DNA from: Roseithermus sacchariphilus
GTDB taxonomy: Bacteria; Bacteroidota; Rhodothermia; Rhodothermales; MEBIC09517
Reading direction: 5' to 3'
NCBI GenBank assembly: GCA_003285105.1
Contig: CP030158.1
Coordinates: 2,896,664-2,960,663 of the forward strand
DNA: 64,000 bases
Under the pieces are notes generated by a model. The model saw only the letters and a program-made list of their open reading frames with translations, was not told where the DNA came from and did not search any database. Positions within the stretch are counted from its first letter, which is position 1, and every line of letters begins with the position of its first letter. Shown piece after piece: positions 25,588 to 33,279 of this stretch. A program made the translations under genes and the position numbers.

Positions 25588-27101
25588 CGAGTCTGCTGAG
25601 CTGGGAGGCCGTGCTCGCGCTGCTGCTGGGCGGGCTCTACGGGTCGTTGTTCGGCGCCATCCCGGGGCTGACGGCCACGCTGGCCGTCGCGCTCTTCATC
25701 CCCATCGCCTTCTTCCTCGACCCGCTGATCGCGCTGCCGGCCATCATCGCCATCTCGTCCGTCGCCATCTACGCCGGGGACGTCGGATCGGCGGTGGCGC
25801 GCATCCCGGGGACGCCGGCGAGTGCGGCCTACGTGGAGGAGCTGCATGAACTCGCCGGGCGCAAGGGGCCGGTCTACGGGCTGGGCATCAGCGCGATGGG
25901 CTCGGCCGTGGGCGGGATCATCGGGACGGTGCTGCTCATCTTCAGCGCCACCGGCATTGCGGCCGTGGCCACTCGTTTCTCCTCGTTCGAATACTTCTGG
26001 GTAGCCGTGCTGGGGCTGACGGCGGGCGTGCTGGCCTCCGGCCGGGCGCCGCTGAAGGGGTTCGTCTCGCTCCTGCTCGGGCTGCTCTTCGCCACCGTCG
26101 GCATCGACCCGACGCTGGGCTACCCGCGCTTCCACTTTGGCATCCCGGACCTGCTCAGCGGGCTCAACTACGTCGTGGCGATGATCGGGCTGTTCGGCTT
26201 TTCGGAGGTGCTGGAGTATCTCTACCGGGGCGGGTGGGCGGCTCAGCGGGCCCTGCCAGAGCTCCATGGCGCCCCGGTCCGGCACTTCTACGTGCTGCCA
26301 CTCCGGCTCATCCGCCGCTTCCCGGGTCTGGTGGCCCGTTCGTCGCTGCTGGGGGTGTTCGTGGGGTTTCTGCCGGGGGCGGGGGCGGACGTCGGCGCGT
26401 GGGTGGCCAGCAGTGTGGAGAAGATGACGGGGCAGCACGACCGTGAGGAGGGGCCGGACCGAACGGTGCTGGCGGGCACGAGCAGCAACAACGCCGCCGT
26501 GGCGAGCGCGTGGATCCCGGCGCTCTCGCTGGGCCTGCCGGGGGATACCGTCACGGCCATCGTGCTGGGCGTCTTTCTGATGAAGGGCATCACGCCGGGG
26601 CCGCTGCTCTTCGAGAACGACCTGCCGCTGGTCTGGACGCTGTTCGGCACGTTCATCCTGGCCAACGTGGTGCTGCTGCCGGTCTTTGGCTATCTGACGG
26701 CGCGGCTGGCTGCCCGGATCGTGCGGGTGCCGTTCCCGCTGCTGCTGAGCGTCATCGCCGGGCTGTGCGTGGTCGGGGCCTATGCGATCAACAACAACGC
26801 CTTCGACGTGTGGGTGATGGCCGGCATGGGGGTCATCGCGTTCCTGCTGCGGCGCGGCGGGTTTCCGCTGGCGCAGGTGGTGCTCGGCATGGTGCTCGGC
26901 CCGATTCTGGAGCAGAACTTCATGGTGAGCGCCATCAAGTCCCGATGGGATCTGATGAGCTTCTTCGAGCGGCCGATGGCGCTGGGGTTGATGGGGCTGA
27001 CGCTGGTGCTGCTCGTCGTCGGCCTCCGGCTGACACGCCGGCTGCGGTCCGGCGCCGGGGCACCGGACCGCAGGGAGGCGGCGCGGGAAGGGGAGGAGTG
27101 A
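25584..27101 (+). CDS. tctA: TctA-family large membrane subunit of tripartite tricarboxylate transporter
   Basis: A 505-residue protein from GTG 25584, which overlaps the TctB stop (GTGA). About 11-12 TM segments. It has the family glycine-rich signature GSLFGAIPGLTATLAVALFIP near residue 20 and an internal repeat of that motif later (FLPGAGADVGAWVASSVEK), with TSSNNAAVASAWIPALSLGLPGD and the gating-type segments that follow. The likely cargo is a di- or tricarboxylate, possibly a sugar acid, but nothing in the sequence fixes it. It ends 35 bases before the convergent gene. Confidence 0.9.
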   Translation: MTSLLSWEAVLALLLGGLYGSLFGAIPGLTATLAVALFIPIAFFLDPLIALPAIIAISSVAIYAGDVGSAVARIPGTPASAAYVEELHELAGRKGPVYGLGISAMGSAVGGIIGTVLLIFSATGIAAVATRFSSFEYFWVAVLGLTAGVLASGRAPLKGFVSLLLGLLFATVGIDPTLGYPRFHFGIPDLLSGLNYVVAMIGLFGFSEVLEYLYRGGWAAQRALPELHGAPVRHFYVLPLRLIRRFPGLVARSSLLGVFVGFLPGAGADVGAWVASSVEKMTGQHDREEGPDRTVLAGTSSNNAAVASAWIPALSLGLPGDTVTAIVLGVFLMKGITPGPLLFENDLPLVWTLFGTFILANVVLLPVFGYLTARLAARIVRVPFPLLLSVIAGLCVVGAYAINNNAFDVWVMAGMGVIAFLLRRGGFPLAQVVLGMVLGPILEQNFMVSAIKSRWDLMSFFERPMALGLMGLTLVLLVVGLRLTRRLRSGAGAPDRREAAREGEE

Positions 27102-27136
27102 GGGCACATCGCCGCGCGGGGCGTGCGTGGGGCAGG

Positions 27137-28120
27137 TTAGCGGCGTTCGGCCGTCCGGCGATCGGCGGCGGGGAGCAGCGGGCGGCTGTTGGCGAAGCCG
27201 GCCAGCTGGTCGTCCACCCAGATGAGACGGTAGCTTTGCCGCTGTCCGCCGGCGAAGGCCAGCTCCACGAAGGTGTAGGCGGTGCGCCGGCTGCGGGGCA
27301 GGGTGCCCTGCACGGCATAGCCGCGGATGGGACCGTAGGCATCGGTGAAGAGGCTCAGCATGTGGGTGATGTCGGCCACGCCCTGGTCCTTACGGTCGGC
27401 GCGGAGGACTTTGCGCAGCGCCGAGGCATCGTCGTGGAGGAGGCCGTCCAGGATGCGTGTGGCGTCCAGGTTGCGCGTCTGGTGCGCGGCGGCCGTAGCC
27501 TCGTCGGCACCGGAGAGCCAGTTGATGATCGGCTGCCAGGTGGCGTCCTGCGGCGAGGGTCCGGGTTCGATCCGGCCGGGCTGGCTGTGGATGACGGTGA
27601 CGAGCCGGTCGCGGGTCCATGTGATGCGGAAGAGCCGGCGGGTTCCGTCGGCGAAGCGGACGTCCGCGAAGGTGTAGGCCGAGCGCTTCGAGCGCGGCAC
27701 GGTGCCGTGGATCTCATAGCCCACGAGCGGCCCGTGTGCCTGGCGGAACAGGTCCATGAGGTGGATGACGTCGTGGGTACCGGATTCCCGGACGGATTCG
27801 AGCATCATCCGGTGGACCAGCGGATGTCGGCGTTGCCGCAGGGCGTCCAGCAGCGTGCGGGTGCGGTCATTGTGGGCCTCGTAGCGGGCGGCCTCGCGGC
27901 GGTCGGCGTGGGCGATCAGGTTGATCGTTCCCTGCCAGCGTGCCCCGCCGGCCCCCTCGGCGGGCGGACTGCTGTCGGGCGGCGTGGCCGGCATCCGGTA
28001 GGCCTCTGCGAGGAGCGGTGGGGCGTCCTGAGCCGTGGCGGTGCCGAGGCACAGCACCGCGGCGAGGCCGGGGATCAGGACGAAGCGGGAGAAACGGGCG
28101 GTCGGGCGGTTCATGGTCAT
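27137..28120 (-). CDS. Secreted protein with two tandem NTF2/DUF3887-like repeats, unknown function
   Basis: A 327-residue protein with a signal peptide (residues 1-31, ending TATAQ). Two homologous modules of about 105 residues occupy roughly 85-190 and 205-310. Each has a helical region ending in a hydrophobic DVIHLMDLFRQAHGP or DITHMLSLFTDAYGP, then a beta segment GYEIHGTVPRSKRSAYTF or GYAVQGTLPRSRRTAYTF, and ends in a strand containing LFRITWTRDRLV or SYRLIWVDDQLA. That layout suggests NTF2-like cone folds arising from internal duplication. There are no catalytic residues I can name. It is convergent with TctA. Confidence 0.6.
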   Translation of the reverse strand: MTMNRPTARFSRFVLIPGLAAVLCLGTATAQDAPPLLAEAYRMPATPPDSSPPAEGAGGARWQGTINLIAHADRREAARYEAHNDRTRTLLDALRQRRHPLVHRMMLESVRESGTHDVIHLMDLFRQAHGPLVGYEIHGTVPRSKRSAYTFADVRFADGTRRLFRITWTRDRLVTVIHSQPGRIEPGPSPQDATWQPIINWLSGADEATAAAHQTRNLDATRILDGLLHDDASALRKVLRADRKDQGVADITHMLSLFTDAYGPIRGYAVQGTLPRSRRTAYTFVELAFAGGQRQSYRLIWVDDQLAGFANSRPLLPAADRRTAERR

Positions 28121-28386
28121 CCTCCGGGAGCGTGGGTTGGGGTGAGGCGCCGGGGCAGCGGTGTGGCTGCGTGTGTTGAAACGGGCTACGGCTGCGCTTC
28201 CTGCGGGATGTCATGACCTCGTAGGTGGGTGTCACGGGGCCGTCGGGGCCTGTCAACGAATGTCACCGATGGACGCGCTTCGTGCTTGCAGCTTGTGCCG
28301 GTCCCCGGTAACGTGGGGCGTGCCCCGACGGCCGGCGTTCGGTGAGGATGACACCGGCTGCCGGGGAAACCTGCCATCTTCATTGC

Positions 28387-29058
28387 ATGGGTAGACCGAT
28401 GTTCAGGCAAGCAGACCACACCGGTGACGCCCCGGGCTCCGGGACCGGCGTCCGGCGCTGTGGGCTCTGGCTCGTCCTGCTGCTGTGGTCGGCCGGTGCC
28501 GTGTGCGGGCAGCCGGCCGAGACGCTGCTGGGCGATGACCTCACCTACGGCGTCTTCGCCGCCCCCGTCGTCCGGTGGACGGTGTTCGACGGCGATGCCG
28601 CGATGCTGGCCGGGGGACGGGTCGGCTGGATCCTGCACGTGCATCCCCGCCACGCGCTGGTGCTCGGCGGCGGGGGCTACGGCCTGGTCACCCGGCACCG
28701 GGTGGCCGGCGTCACGCGCAACGGCCGGCCGATGTACCTGACGTTCGGCTACGGAGGCCTCGAACTGGAGTACGTGCACCGGCCCCGCCGCCTGCTGCAC
28801 CCGACGGTGCAGGTGCTCGTCGGCGCCGGCGGCGTCGGGTACCGGGAGGCCCTCGTCGACGGCGGGCGCACCGGCGCGCTGGAGCCGTTCTTCGTGGTCG
28901 AGCCGGGGGTGCGGGTGGTGCTGAACGTCACCCCGCACCTGCGCCTCGGCCTGGGGGGCGGGTACCGGTTTGTCCGGGGCGTGCGGCTGCCTCCCCTCGG
29001 GGCGGCCGACCTGAGCCGGGCCGCCGGAGTGGTCAGCGTTCGCGTCGGCCGGTTCTGA
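28387..29058 (+). CDS. Small outer-membrane beta-barrel-like protein
   Basis: About 223 residues from ATG 28387; an ATG at 28399 is equally possible. A hydrophobic signal sequence (LWLVLLLWSAGAVCGQ) is followed by amphipathic beta strands with alternating aromatic and Gly residues (LGGGGYGLVTRHRVAG; LTFGYGGLELEYVHRP; LRLGLGGGYRFVRGV), and the protein ends VVSVRVGRF, a terminal Phe as in outer-membrane barrels. Eight to ten strands seem likely. No partner is evident; the CBS-protein gene follows after 65 bases. Confidence 0.6.
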   Translation: MGRPMFRQADHTGDAPGSGTGVRRCGLWLVLLLWSAGAVCGQPAETLLGDDLTYGVFAAPVVRWTVFDGDAAMLAGGRVGWILHVHPRHALVLGGGGYGLVTRHRVAGVTRNGRPMYLTFGYGGLELEYVHRPRRLLHPTVQVLVGAGGVGYREALVDGGRTGALEPFFVVEPGVRVVLNVTPHLRLGLGGGYRFVRGVRLPPLGAADLSRAAGVVSVRVGRF

Positions 29059-29123
29059 GCGGCCGGCTAACGGGGGCGCCGCGTCGCCCCCGCCTCGCAC
29101 ATCTGAACGACCCGGAGGGCATC

Positions 29124-29606
29124 ATGGAAACGTCCGTCAAGTCGATCACCGCCCGAGACATCATGACGCGGGACGTGCTGGCGGCCCGGGCCGACTGGCC
29201 TCTCGACCGTCTCGCCGAGTTTCTGCTGGAGCACGGCATCTCCGGCGCGCCCGTGCTCTCCGAAGAGGGCGTGCTCGTCGGCGTCGTCTCCCTGACGGAC
29301 CTCGTCCGCCACGAGGAGCTGCCCGAGCGTGAGCCGCCGCACGACGTGCCCGCCTACTACCGCGAGATGGTGGGGCGGTACGCGGAGGAGGAGCTGGCAG
29401 GCTTCCGGGTGGATGAGACGTCGGATGTGCTCGTGCGCGACATCATGACGCCGTCGCTGTTCCGCGTCGACGAGGACACGCCGGTGCAGGAGATCGCTGA
29501 GATGATGATCCGCGGCCACATCCACCGTCTCTTCGTCACCCGCGATCACCGGATCGTCGGCATCATCACGACCATGGACCTGCTGCGGGTCGTGCGGGAT
29601 CTGTAG
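29124..29606 (+). CDS. Two-CBS-domain protein
   Basis: A 160-residue soluble protein made of a CBS pair. CBS1 (about 8-60) contains ARDIMTRDVLAARADWPLD through GISGAPVLSEEGVLVGVVSLTDL. CBS2 (about 98-158) contains VRDIMTPSLFRVDEDTPVQE through HIHRLFVTRDHRIVGIITTMDLL. A 35-residue helical insert separates them. Stand-alone CBS pairs bind adenine nucleotides and regulate partners; none is obvious nearby. The start ATG follows a GGAGGGC purine run. Confidence 0.88.
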   Translation: METSVKSITARDIMTRDVLAARADWPLDRLAEFLLEHGISGAPVLSEEGVLVGVVSLTDLVRHEELPEREPPHDVPAYYREMVGRYAEEELAGFRVDETSDVLVRDIMTPSLFRVDEDTPVQEIAEMMIRGHIHRLFVTRDHRIVGIITTMDLLRVVRDL

Positions 29607-29611
29607 CGGTG

Positions 29612-29660
29612 GGCTGCGGGCTGATGGCTGACCGCTGACCGCTGACCGCTGACGGCTCGC
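29612..29660. repeat. Heptanucleotide tandem repeat (SGCTGAC-type), 7 units
   Basis: Seven consecutive 7-mers run in phase: GGCTGCG, GGCTGAT, GGCTGAC, CGCTGAC three times, GGCTCGC. The tract ends at the stop of the alcohol dehydrogenase gene. The same family of repeats recurs on the other side of that gene at 30764-30854. It contains no spacers and is not a CRISPR. Confidence 0.8.
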
Positions 29661-29662
29661 CG

Positions 29663-30661
29663 CTATTCCATGACCAGCACCGCGGCGCCTTCGATGTCGC
29701 CGTCACGCAGGCGGTTCAGGGCGTCGTTGGCCTCGTGCAGCGGGAAGGGCTGCACCGCGGTTCGGACGGGCACCTCCGGGGCGACGGCCAGGAACGCCTC
29801 GCCGTCGGCACGGGTGAGGTTGGCGACGGAGCGGACAACGCGCTCCTCCCACAGCAGGCGGTAGGGGAAGGAGGGGATGTCGCTCATGTGGATGCCTGCG
29901 CAGACGACCGTCCCGCCCTTGTCGACGGCCTCCAGCGCCCGGACGACGAGCGAGCCGACGGGGGCGAAGAGGATGGCGGCATCGAGGGGGTGAGGAGGCC
30001 GCGTGTCCGAGCCGCCGGCCCAGACGGCTCCGAGGCGGCGGGCGAAGGCCTGCCCGGCTTCGTCGCCCGGACGCGTGAAGGCGTAGACGTCCCGCCCCTG
30101 ATGCCGGGCCACCTGGGCGATGATGTGCGCCGCCGCGCCGAAGCCGTAGAGGCCGAGCCGCTGCACGTGCTCGCCCGCCATCCGGTAGGAGCGGTGTCCG
30201 ATAAGTCCGGCGCAGAGCAGCGGGGCGGCGGATACGGGGTCGTACGCCTCCGGCAGGTGGAAGCAGAAGCGGGCGTCGGCCACGGTGTATTCGGCATAGC
30301 CGCCGTCGCGCGTGTAGCCGGTGAACAGCGCGTTCTCGCAGAGGTTTTCCCGGTCGCGCCGGCAGTAGCGGCAGGTGCCGCACGTCCACCCCAGCCACGG
30401 CACGCCCACCCGGTCGCCCCTGGCAAAGCCCTTCACCTCGCCGCCGACCTGCACGACGGTGCCGACGATCTCATGGCCGGGGATCAGCGACCGCTTCGGG
30501 CCGGGCAACTCACCGTCCACGATGTGCAGGTCCGTCCGGCACACGCCGCAGGCCTGGACCTTCAGCAGCAGCTCCGACGGGCCGGGCTCGGGGCGGGGGA
30601 CTTCGCGGTACTGGAGCGGCCGACCCGGCGCCTCCAGCACCATCGCGTGCATGGTTTTCAT
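29663..30661 (-). CDS. Zinc-dependent alcohol dehydrogenase (AdhP/AdhA-like)
   Basis: A 332-residue MDR protein from ATG 30661. The frame stays open further upstream, but that part is heptamer-repeat translation and was excluded. Catalytic zinc ligands are in ACGVCRTDLHIVDGEL and GHEIVG; the structural zinc has four Cys in CGTCRYCRRDRENLC. The dinucleotide fold has GLYGFGAAAHIIAQ in place of the usual GxGGLG, a variant seen in one AdhP subgroup. Short linear alcohols or aldehydes are typical substrates. The gene is bracketed on both sides by heptanucleotide repeat tracts. Confidence 0.85.
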   Translation of the reverse strand: MKTMHAMVLEAPGRPLQYREVPRPEPGPSELLLKVQACGVCRTDLHIVDGELPGPKRSLIPGHEIVGTVVQVGGEVKGFARGDRVGVPWLGWTCGTCRYCRRDRENLCENALFTGYTRDGGYAEYTVADARFCFHLPEAYDPVSAAPLLCAGLIGHRSYRMAGEHVQRLGLYGFGAAAHIIAQVARHQGRDVYAFTRPGDEAGQAFARRLGAVWAGGSDTRPPHPLDAAILFAPVGSLVVRALEAVDKGGTVVCAGIHMSDIPSFPYRLLWEERVVRSVANLTRADGEAFLAVAPEVPVRTAVQPFPLHEANDALNRLRDGDIEGAAVLVME

Positions 30662-30763
30662 GAGAGAAACGGGTGCGAGGGATCGGGAAAAGCGAGGCTG
30701 ACCGGTGGGGTCATGGTATGAAGGATGGTCGGACCGGTGGGTTCCGGCAGGGATGGAGTTCCA

Positions 30764-30854
30764 GGGCTGCTGGCGGACGGCTGCCGGCTGCGGGCTTCTG
30801 GCTGCGGGCTGACGGCTAACTGCTGACGGCTGACGGCTGACCGCTGGCGGCTGA
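30764..30854. repeat. Heptanucleotide tandem repeat, 13 degenerate units
   Basis: Thirteen in-phase 7-mers: GGGCTGC, TGGCGGA, CGGCTGC twice, GGGCTTC, TGGCTGC, GGGCTGA, CGGCTAA, CTGCTGA, CGGCTGA twice, CCGCTGG, CGGCTGA. It is the same unit family as the tract at 29612-29660 but shifted in phase, and lies about 100 bases upstream of the alcohol dehydrogenase start. Confidence 0.8.
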
Positions 30855-30981
30855 GGTGGCGGAAGCGGCAGGCGGCGCGGACCGGGTCGAGGAGCTTGAG
30901 GGCTTGCTTGTCGCGGGAAACGTGCGTAGGTTAGGGATGCCATCCCTCAGACCCGGCCGCAGCGACCGTGTACCCCCGCAT

Positions 30982-31006
30982 GCTAAGCCAACATGGTTGG
31001 TATAGC
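30982..31006. repeat. Compact hairpin in the 5' flank of the IS630 element
   Basis: GCTA-AG-CCAAC-ATG-GTTGG-TA-TAGC folds into a 9-bp stem with one 2x2 internal loop and a 3-base loop. It lies about 110 bases outside the IS, in the AT-rich leader that would have preceded the ParA-like gene before the insertion. It could be a terminator for the region to the left or a regulatory hairpin of that gene. Confidence 0.35.
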
Positions 31007-31123
31007 GCGAGACTGTTGGGCCAGGGCGTTGCGGGACAAGGGAATGGAAACCTACAACCTGCGTATTATGCCACCTCGGTTGGGATTATACATGTTATGC
31101 ATAAAAGGGAATTATAGCGTAGG

Positions 31124-31726
31124 TCAATAATGTTGAGGCAGGAAGCCGCAGTGCTGGAACCATCCCGCGGCATCCGCCGCCGTCACCTGCTCGGTGGCAT
31201 ACTCCACGGCCTCCAGCAGCGCTTCCGCCGTGTCCGCACAGGCCTTCTTGATCAGATGCTTCAACTTCGACCACAGCAGTTCGATCGGATTGAACTCCGG
31301 ACTGTAGCGCGGCAGCGGCCGGACGCAGGCGCCCCGCGCCTCGATCTGTTCGACCAGGTCCGGTGCCTCGTGGATGCGCGCGTTGTCCCACAGCACGATG
31401 TCGCCCGGCTTGAGTACCGGCAGCAGGTGCTGCTGGATGAACCCGCGGAAGTGCCAGCGCCGCACCGTGCCGGTATGCATGGCCACCGTGCCGGCTCCAT
31501 CAAAGCCCAGCCAGCCCAGCAAGCTGACGCGTTTTCCCTGCCGCAGCGGGGCCTGACAGACCAGGCGCTCGCCCCGAGGCGCATAGCCGTAGGCCAGGCG
31601 CATGCCCTGGATGACTCCGCTTTCATCAACGGCTTTGATCCTGGTCGCATCGACCGTACCGAGCCAGTCGCGGAAGGCGGCCCGCTCGGCTACGACGTCG
31701 GGGCGCTGTTGCTGCGCGGCCTGCAT
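31124..31726 (-). CDS. IS630 transposase, C-terminal DDE catalytic part (ORF B)
   Basis: A 200-residue reading from its first ATG; in the expressed protein it is probably fused to ORF A by frameshifting a few codons earlier. The DDE triad is visible as D in KAVDESGVIQGM, D in IVLWDNARIHEAPDLVE, and E in YSPEFNPIELLWSKLKHLIK. This is the RNase-H-like catalytic core of IS630 transposases. It ends 9 bases inside the left end of the element. All three acidic residues are present, so the enzyme appears functional. Confidence 0.88.
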   Translation of the reverse strand: MQAAQQQRPDVVAERAAFRDWLGTVDATRIKAVDESGVIQGMRLAYGYAPRGERLVCQAPLRQGKRVSLLGWLGFDGAGTVAMHTGTVRRWHFRGFIQQHLLPVLKPGDIVLWDNARIHEAPDLVEQIEARGACVRPLPRYSPEFNPIELLWSKLKHLIKKACADTAEALLEAVEYATEQVTAADAAGWFQHCGFLPQHY

Positions 31727-32079
31727 CGTCTTTTTTTTCGCGTCAGGCCCAGTCGCGCCCGGACCCGGCCCATCGTGCGGCGGCTGACCCGACGCCCGGT
31801 GTGCTCGGTGAAGCGCTGGGCCAGTTCATCCTGTGTCAGGTCGGGCTGGGCCTCAATCCAGGAGCGGACGAGGGCCTCGTCGGCCTCAGTTAGCAGCCGT
31901 CGGGACCCGCCGGGTTTTTTCGGCTCGAGCGAGCCGCTCTGCCGGGCCTGGCGAATGACGCGGTCGACGGAAGCCTTGCCGACGGCAAAGCGCTGGGCCA
32001 GGTCGGCCCGGGAGCCTTCGCCGCGCTCATAGGCACGGGCGATGCGCCACCGTAGATCGGTGGAAAGGGGAGCGGGCAT
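31690..32079 (-). CDS. IS630 transposase, N-terminal part (ORF A, HTH)
   Basis: 129 residues: a helix-turn-helix region (DLRWRIARAYERGEGSRADLAQRF, then VGKASVDRVIRQAR), a linker (GSLEPKKPGGSRRLL) and a second helical DNA-binding region (SWIEAQPDLTQDELAQRF) typical of IS630 N-termini. The frame runs through an A8 tract near its 3' end (minus strand of 31731-31738) and stops soon after. A -1 shift on that tract continues into ORF B to give the full DDE enzyme. Confidence 0.85.
   Translation of the reverse strand: MPAPLSTDLRWRIARAYERGEGSRADLAQRFAVGKASVDRVIRQARQSGSLEPKKPGGSRRLLTEADEALVRSWIEAQPDLTQDELAQRFTEHTGRRVSRRTMGRVRARLGLTRKKRRCRPRSNSAPTS
31731..31738 (-). other. Probable programmed -1 frameshift site in IS630 transposase
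   Basis: On the coding (minus) strand the sequence reads CGAAAAAAAAGACG. In the ORF A frame this is CGA AAA AAA AGA; slipping back one base on A_AAA_AAA reads AAA AAG and continues in the ORF B frame. A-rich slippery runs of this kind are used by several IS families. A sequencing indel in the homopolymer would mimic it. Confidence 0.6.
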
Positions 32080-32156
32080 CAGAGTAGCCAGAGCAAAAGG
32101 AATGGATACAGAGTCAGACTGAAGATAACATCAACCGCGATGACCTACGCTATACC

Positions 32157-33188
32157 ATGAAGCTAATATCGTTATTCAATCATAAAGGTGGAGTAAGCAA
32201 GACAACAACGGCTTTTAACTTGGGCTGGATGCTTGCAGAGCAAGGACATAAAATTCTTATTGTTGACGCTGATCCACAATGTAATTTGACAGCCTTAGTT
32301 CTAGATTATAATTCGGTAGAAGATATTGAAATATTCTACTCGGAGAATCCTGGTTGTGATTTATCGAGCGGGCTTGATCCTGTAATGTCTGGAAGAATTG
32401 TCGGATTAAAACCTGGTAACCCTATAAGAACATCTAATGATAACCTGTATTTATATTGTGGAAACTTGGCGTTGTCAGAGATTGAAACTCAAATTAGTGT
32501 AGCGTTAACGACGAGTTCGGCCATCCCAGCGATTAAAAATATTCCTGGAAGTGTGGGAGAGCTTCTGAGAATTACAGGAAAAGAGCTGGAATTCGAATTC
32601 ATTATTATAGATATGAGTCCCAGTGTTGGGGCGTTAAACGAATGTTTGTTAATGGCAAGTGATTTCTTTATAATTCCTACATCTCCTGACTTCTTTTGTG
32701 CGCAGGCAATAAAATCATTGTCAAATGTCATCCCGAGGTGGAATAAGGAAATTGAAATATTTAGACAAGAATCTATTGACTATCCCATACCCAAGAAACC
32801 GCCGAAATTTATTGGATTTATTTCTCAGCGCTATAGACCTAGAGGCGGTGCGCCTGCAAAGTCATTTCAAAGATGGATTGATTTTATTAAAGAAATTGTG
32901 AAAAAAGAGCTTGTTCCATCGTTGGAGCCTATAGGCATGACAGTGGGCGAGGATGAATTTCGTTCGGTTGTATCTGGAGATGAGCCGTATAATCTTGCAA
33001 ATGTAGCGGATTTTAATTCCCTAATTGCTCAATCACAAAAATATAATGTTCCTATATTTTCATTGACAGATGACCAGATAGAACAAGGAGGTGTTATCTT
33101 GGAAAATATGAAGGAAAGCAGGGACAATTTTAGGAATGTATTCTCTACTCTTGCCAATGAAGTTGTTGAACTCACAAAAATTACTTAA
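32157..33188 (+). CDS. ParA/Soj-type P-loop ATPase (accessory, AT-rich)
   Basis: A 343-residue protein with the deviant Walker A of the ParA/MinD class (HKGGVSKTTT, signature K10 and K15), Walker A' LIVDADPQCNLT (D37-x-D39), and a Walker B region FEFIIIDMSPS. About 100 extra residues beyond a minimal ParA lie after residue 200 (SQRYRPRGGAPAKSFQRW onward). There is no ParB gene or parS-like repeat nearby. Base composition is far lower in G+C than the flanks (visibly AT-rich codon use such as AAT, ATA, TTA), indicating horizontal origin. Its start lies 4 bases beyond the IS630 right end, so its native promoter and purine-rich leader are separated from it. The next gene in the same direction is a nuclease-like protein 91 bases on, a plausible functional partner. 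Confidence 0.85.
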   Translation: MKLISLFNHKGGVSKTTTAFNLGWMLAEQGHKILIVDADPQCNLTALVLDYNSVEDIEIFYSENPGCDLSSGLDPVMSGRIVGLKPGNPIRTSNDNLYLYCGNLALSEIETQISVALTTSSAIPAIKNIPGSVGELLRITGKELEFEFIIIDMSPSVGALNECLLMASDFFIIPTSPDFFCAQAIKSLSNVIPRWNKEIEIFRQESIDYPIPKKPPKFIGFISQRYRPRGGAPAKSFQRWIDFIKEIVKKELVPSLEPIGMTVGEDEFRSVVSGDEPYNLANVADFNSLIAQSQKYNVPIFSLTDDQIEQGGVILENMKESRDNFRNVFSTLANEVVELTKIT

Positions 33189-33190
33189 CA

Positions 33191-33206
33191 GCGCACTGTA
33201 GTGCGC
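33191..33206. repeat. Perfect short palindrome after the ParA-like gene
   Basis: GCGCACTGTAGTGCGC is a perfect 16-base palindrome immediately downstream of the stop codon at 33186-33188. It could act as an mRNA hairpin, weak terminator or binding site between the two accessory genes. It has no T-tract. Confidence 0.4.
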
Positions 33207-33279
33207 GCTTGTTCCGCTGGAGCTACACATGCCCCACTGAGCTTGGTCATTATCATTATACTGCATTGCACAATTGCAC

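Larger units (their letters stand above)
31115..32152 (-). mobile_element. Complete IS630-family insertion sequence, 1,038 bp
   Basis: The ends are a perfect inverted repeat: TAGCGTAGGTCA at 31115-31126 against TGACCTACGCTA at 32141-32152. TA dinucleotides at 31113-31114 and 32153-32154 flank them, the expected target duplication for IS630/Tc1 elements. It carries a transposase split over two frames (31690-32079 and 31124-31726) joined at an A8 run. Target placement is striking: removing the element and one TA leaves AAAAGGGAATTATACCATG, a purine-rich run 8-9 bases before the ParA-like start, so the element separates that run from the gene. Both ends and both frames look intact, suggesting a recent insertion. 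Confidence 0.9.

Noticed and set aside
29612-30854. Heptamer tracts as a CRISPR array
   Set aside because: The units are 7 bases in direct tandem with no spacers, and no cas genes are in the window.
32157-33188. ParA-like gene as a plasmid or chromosome partition system
   Set aside because: No ParB-like gene, no parS-like inverted repeats and no replication gene are nearby; the neighbour is nuclease-like.
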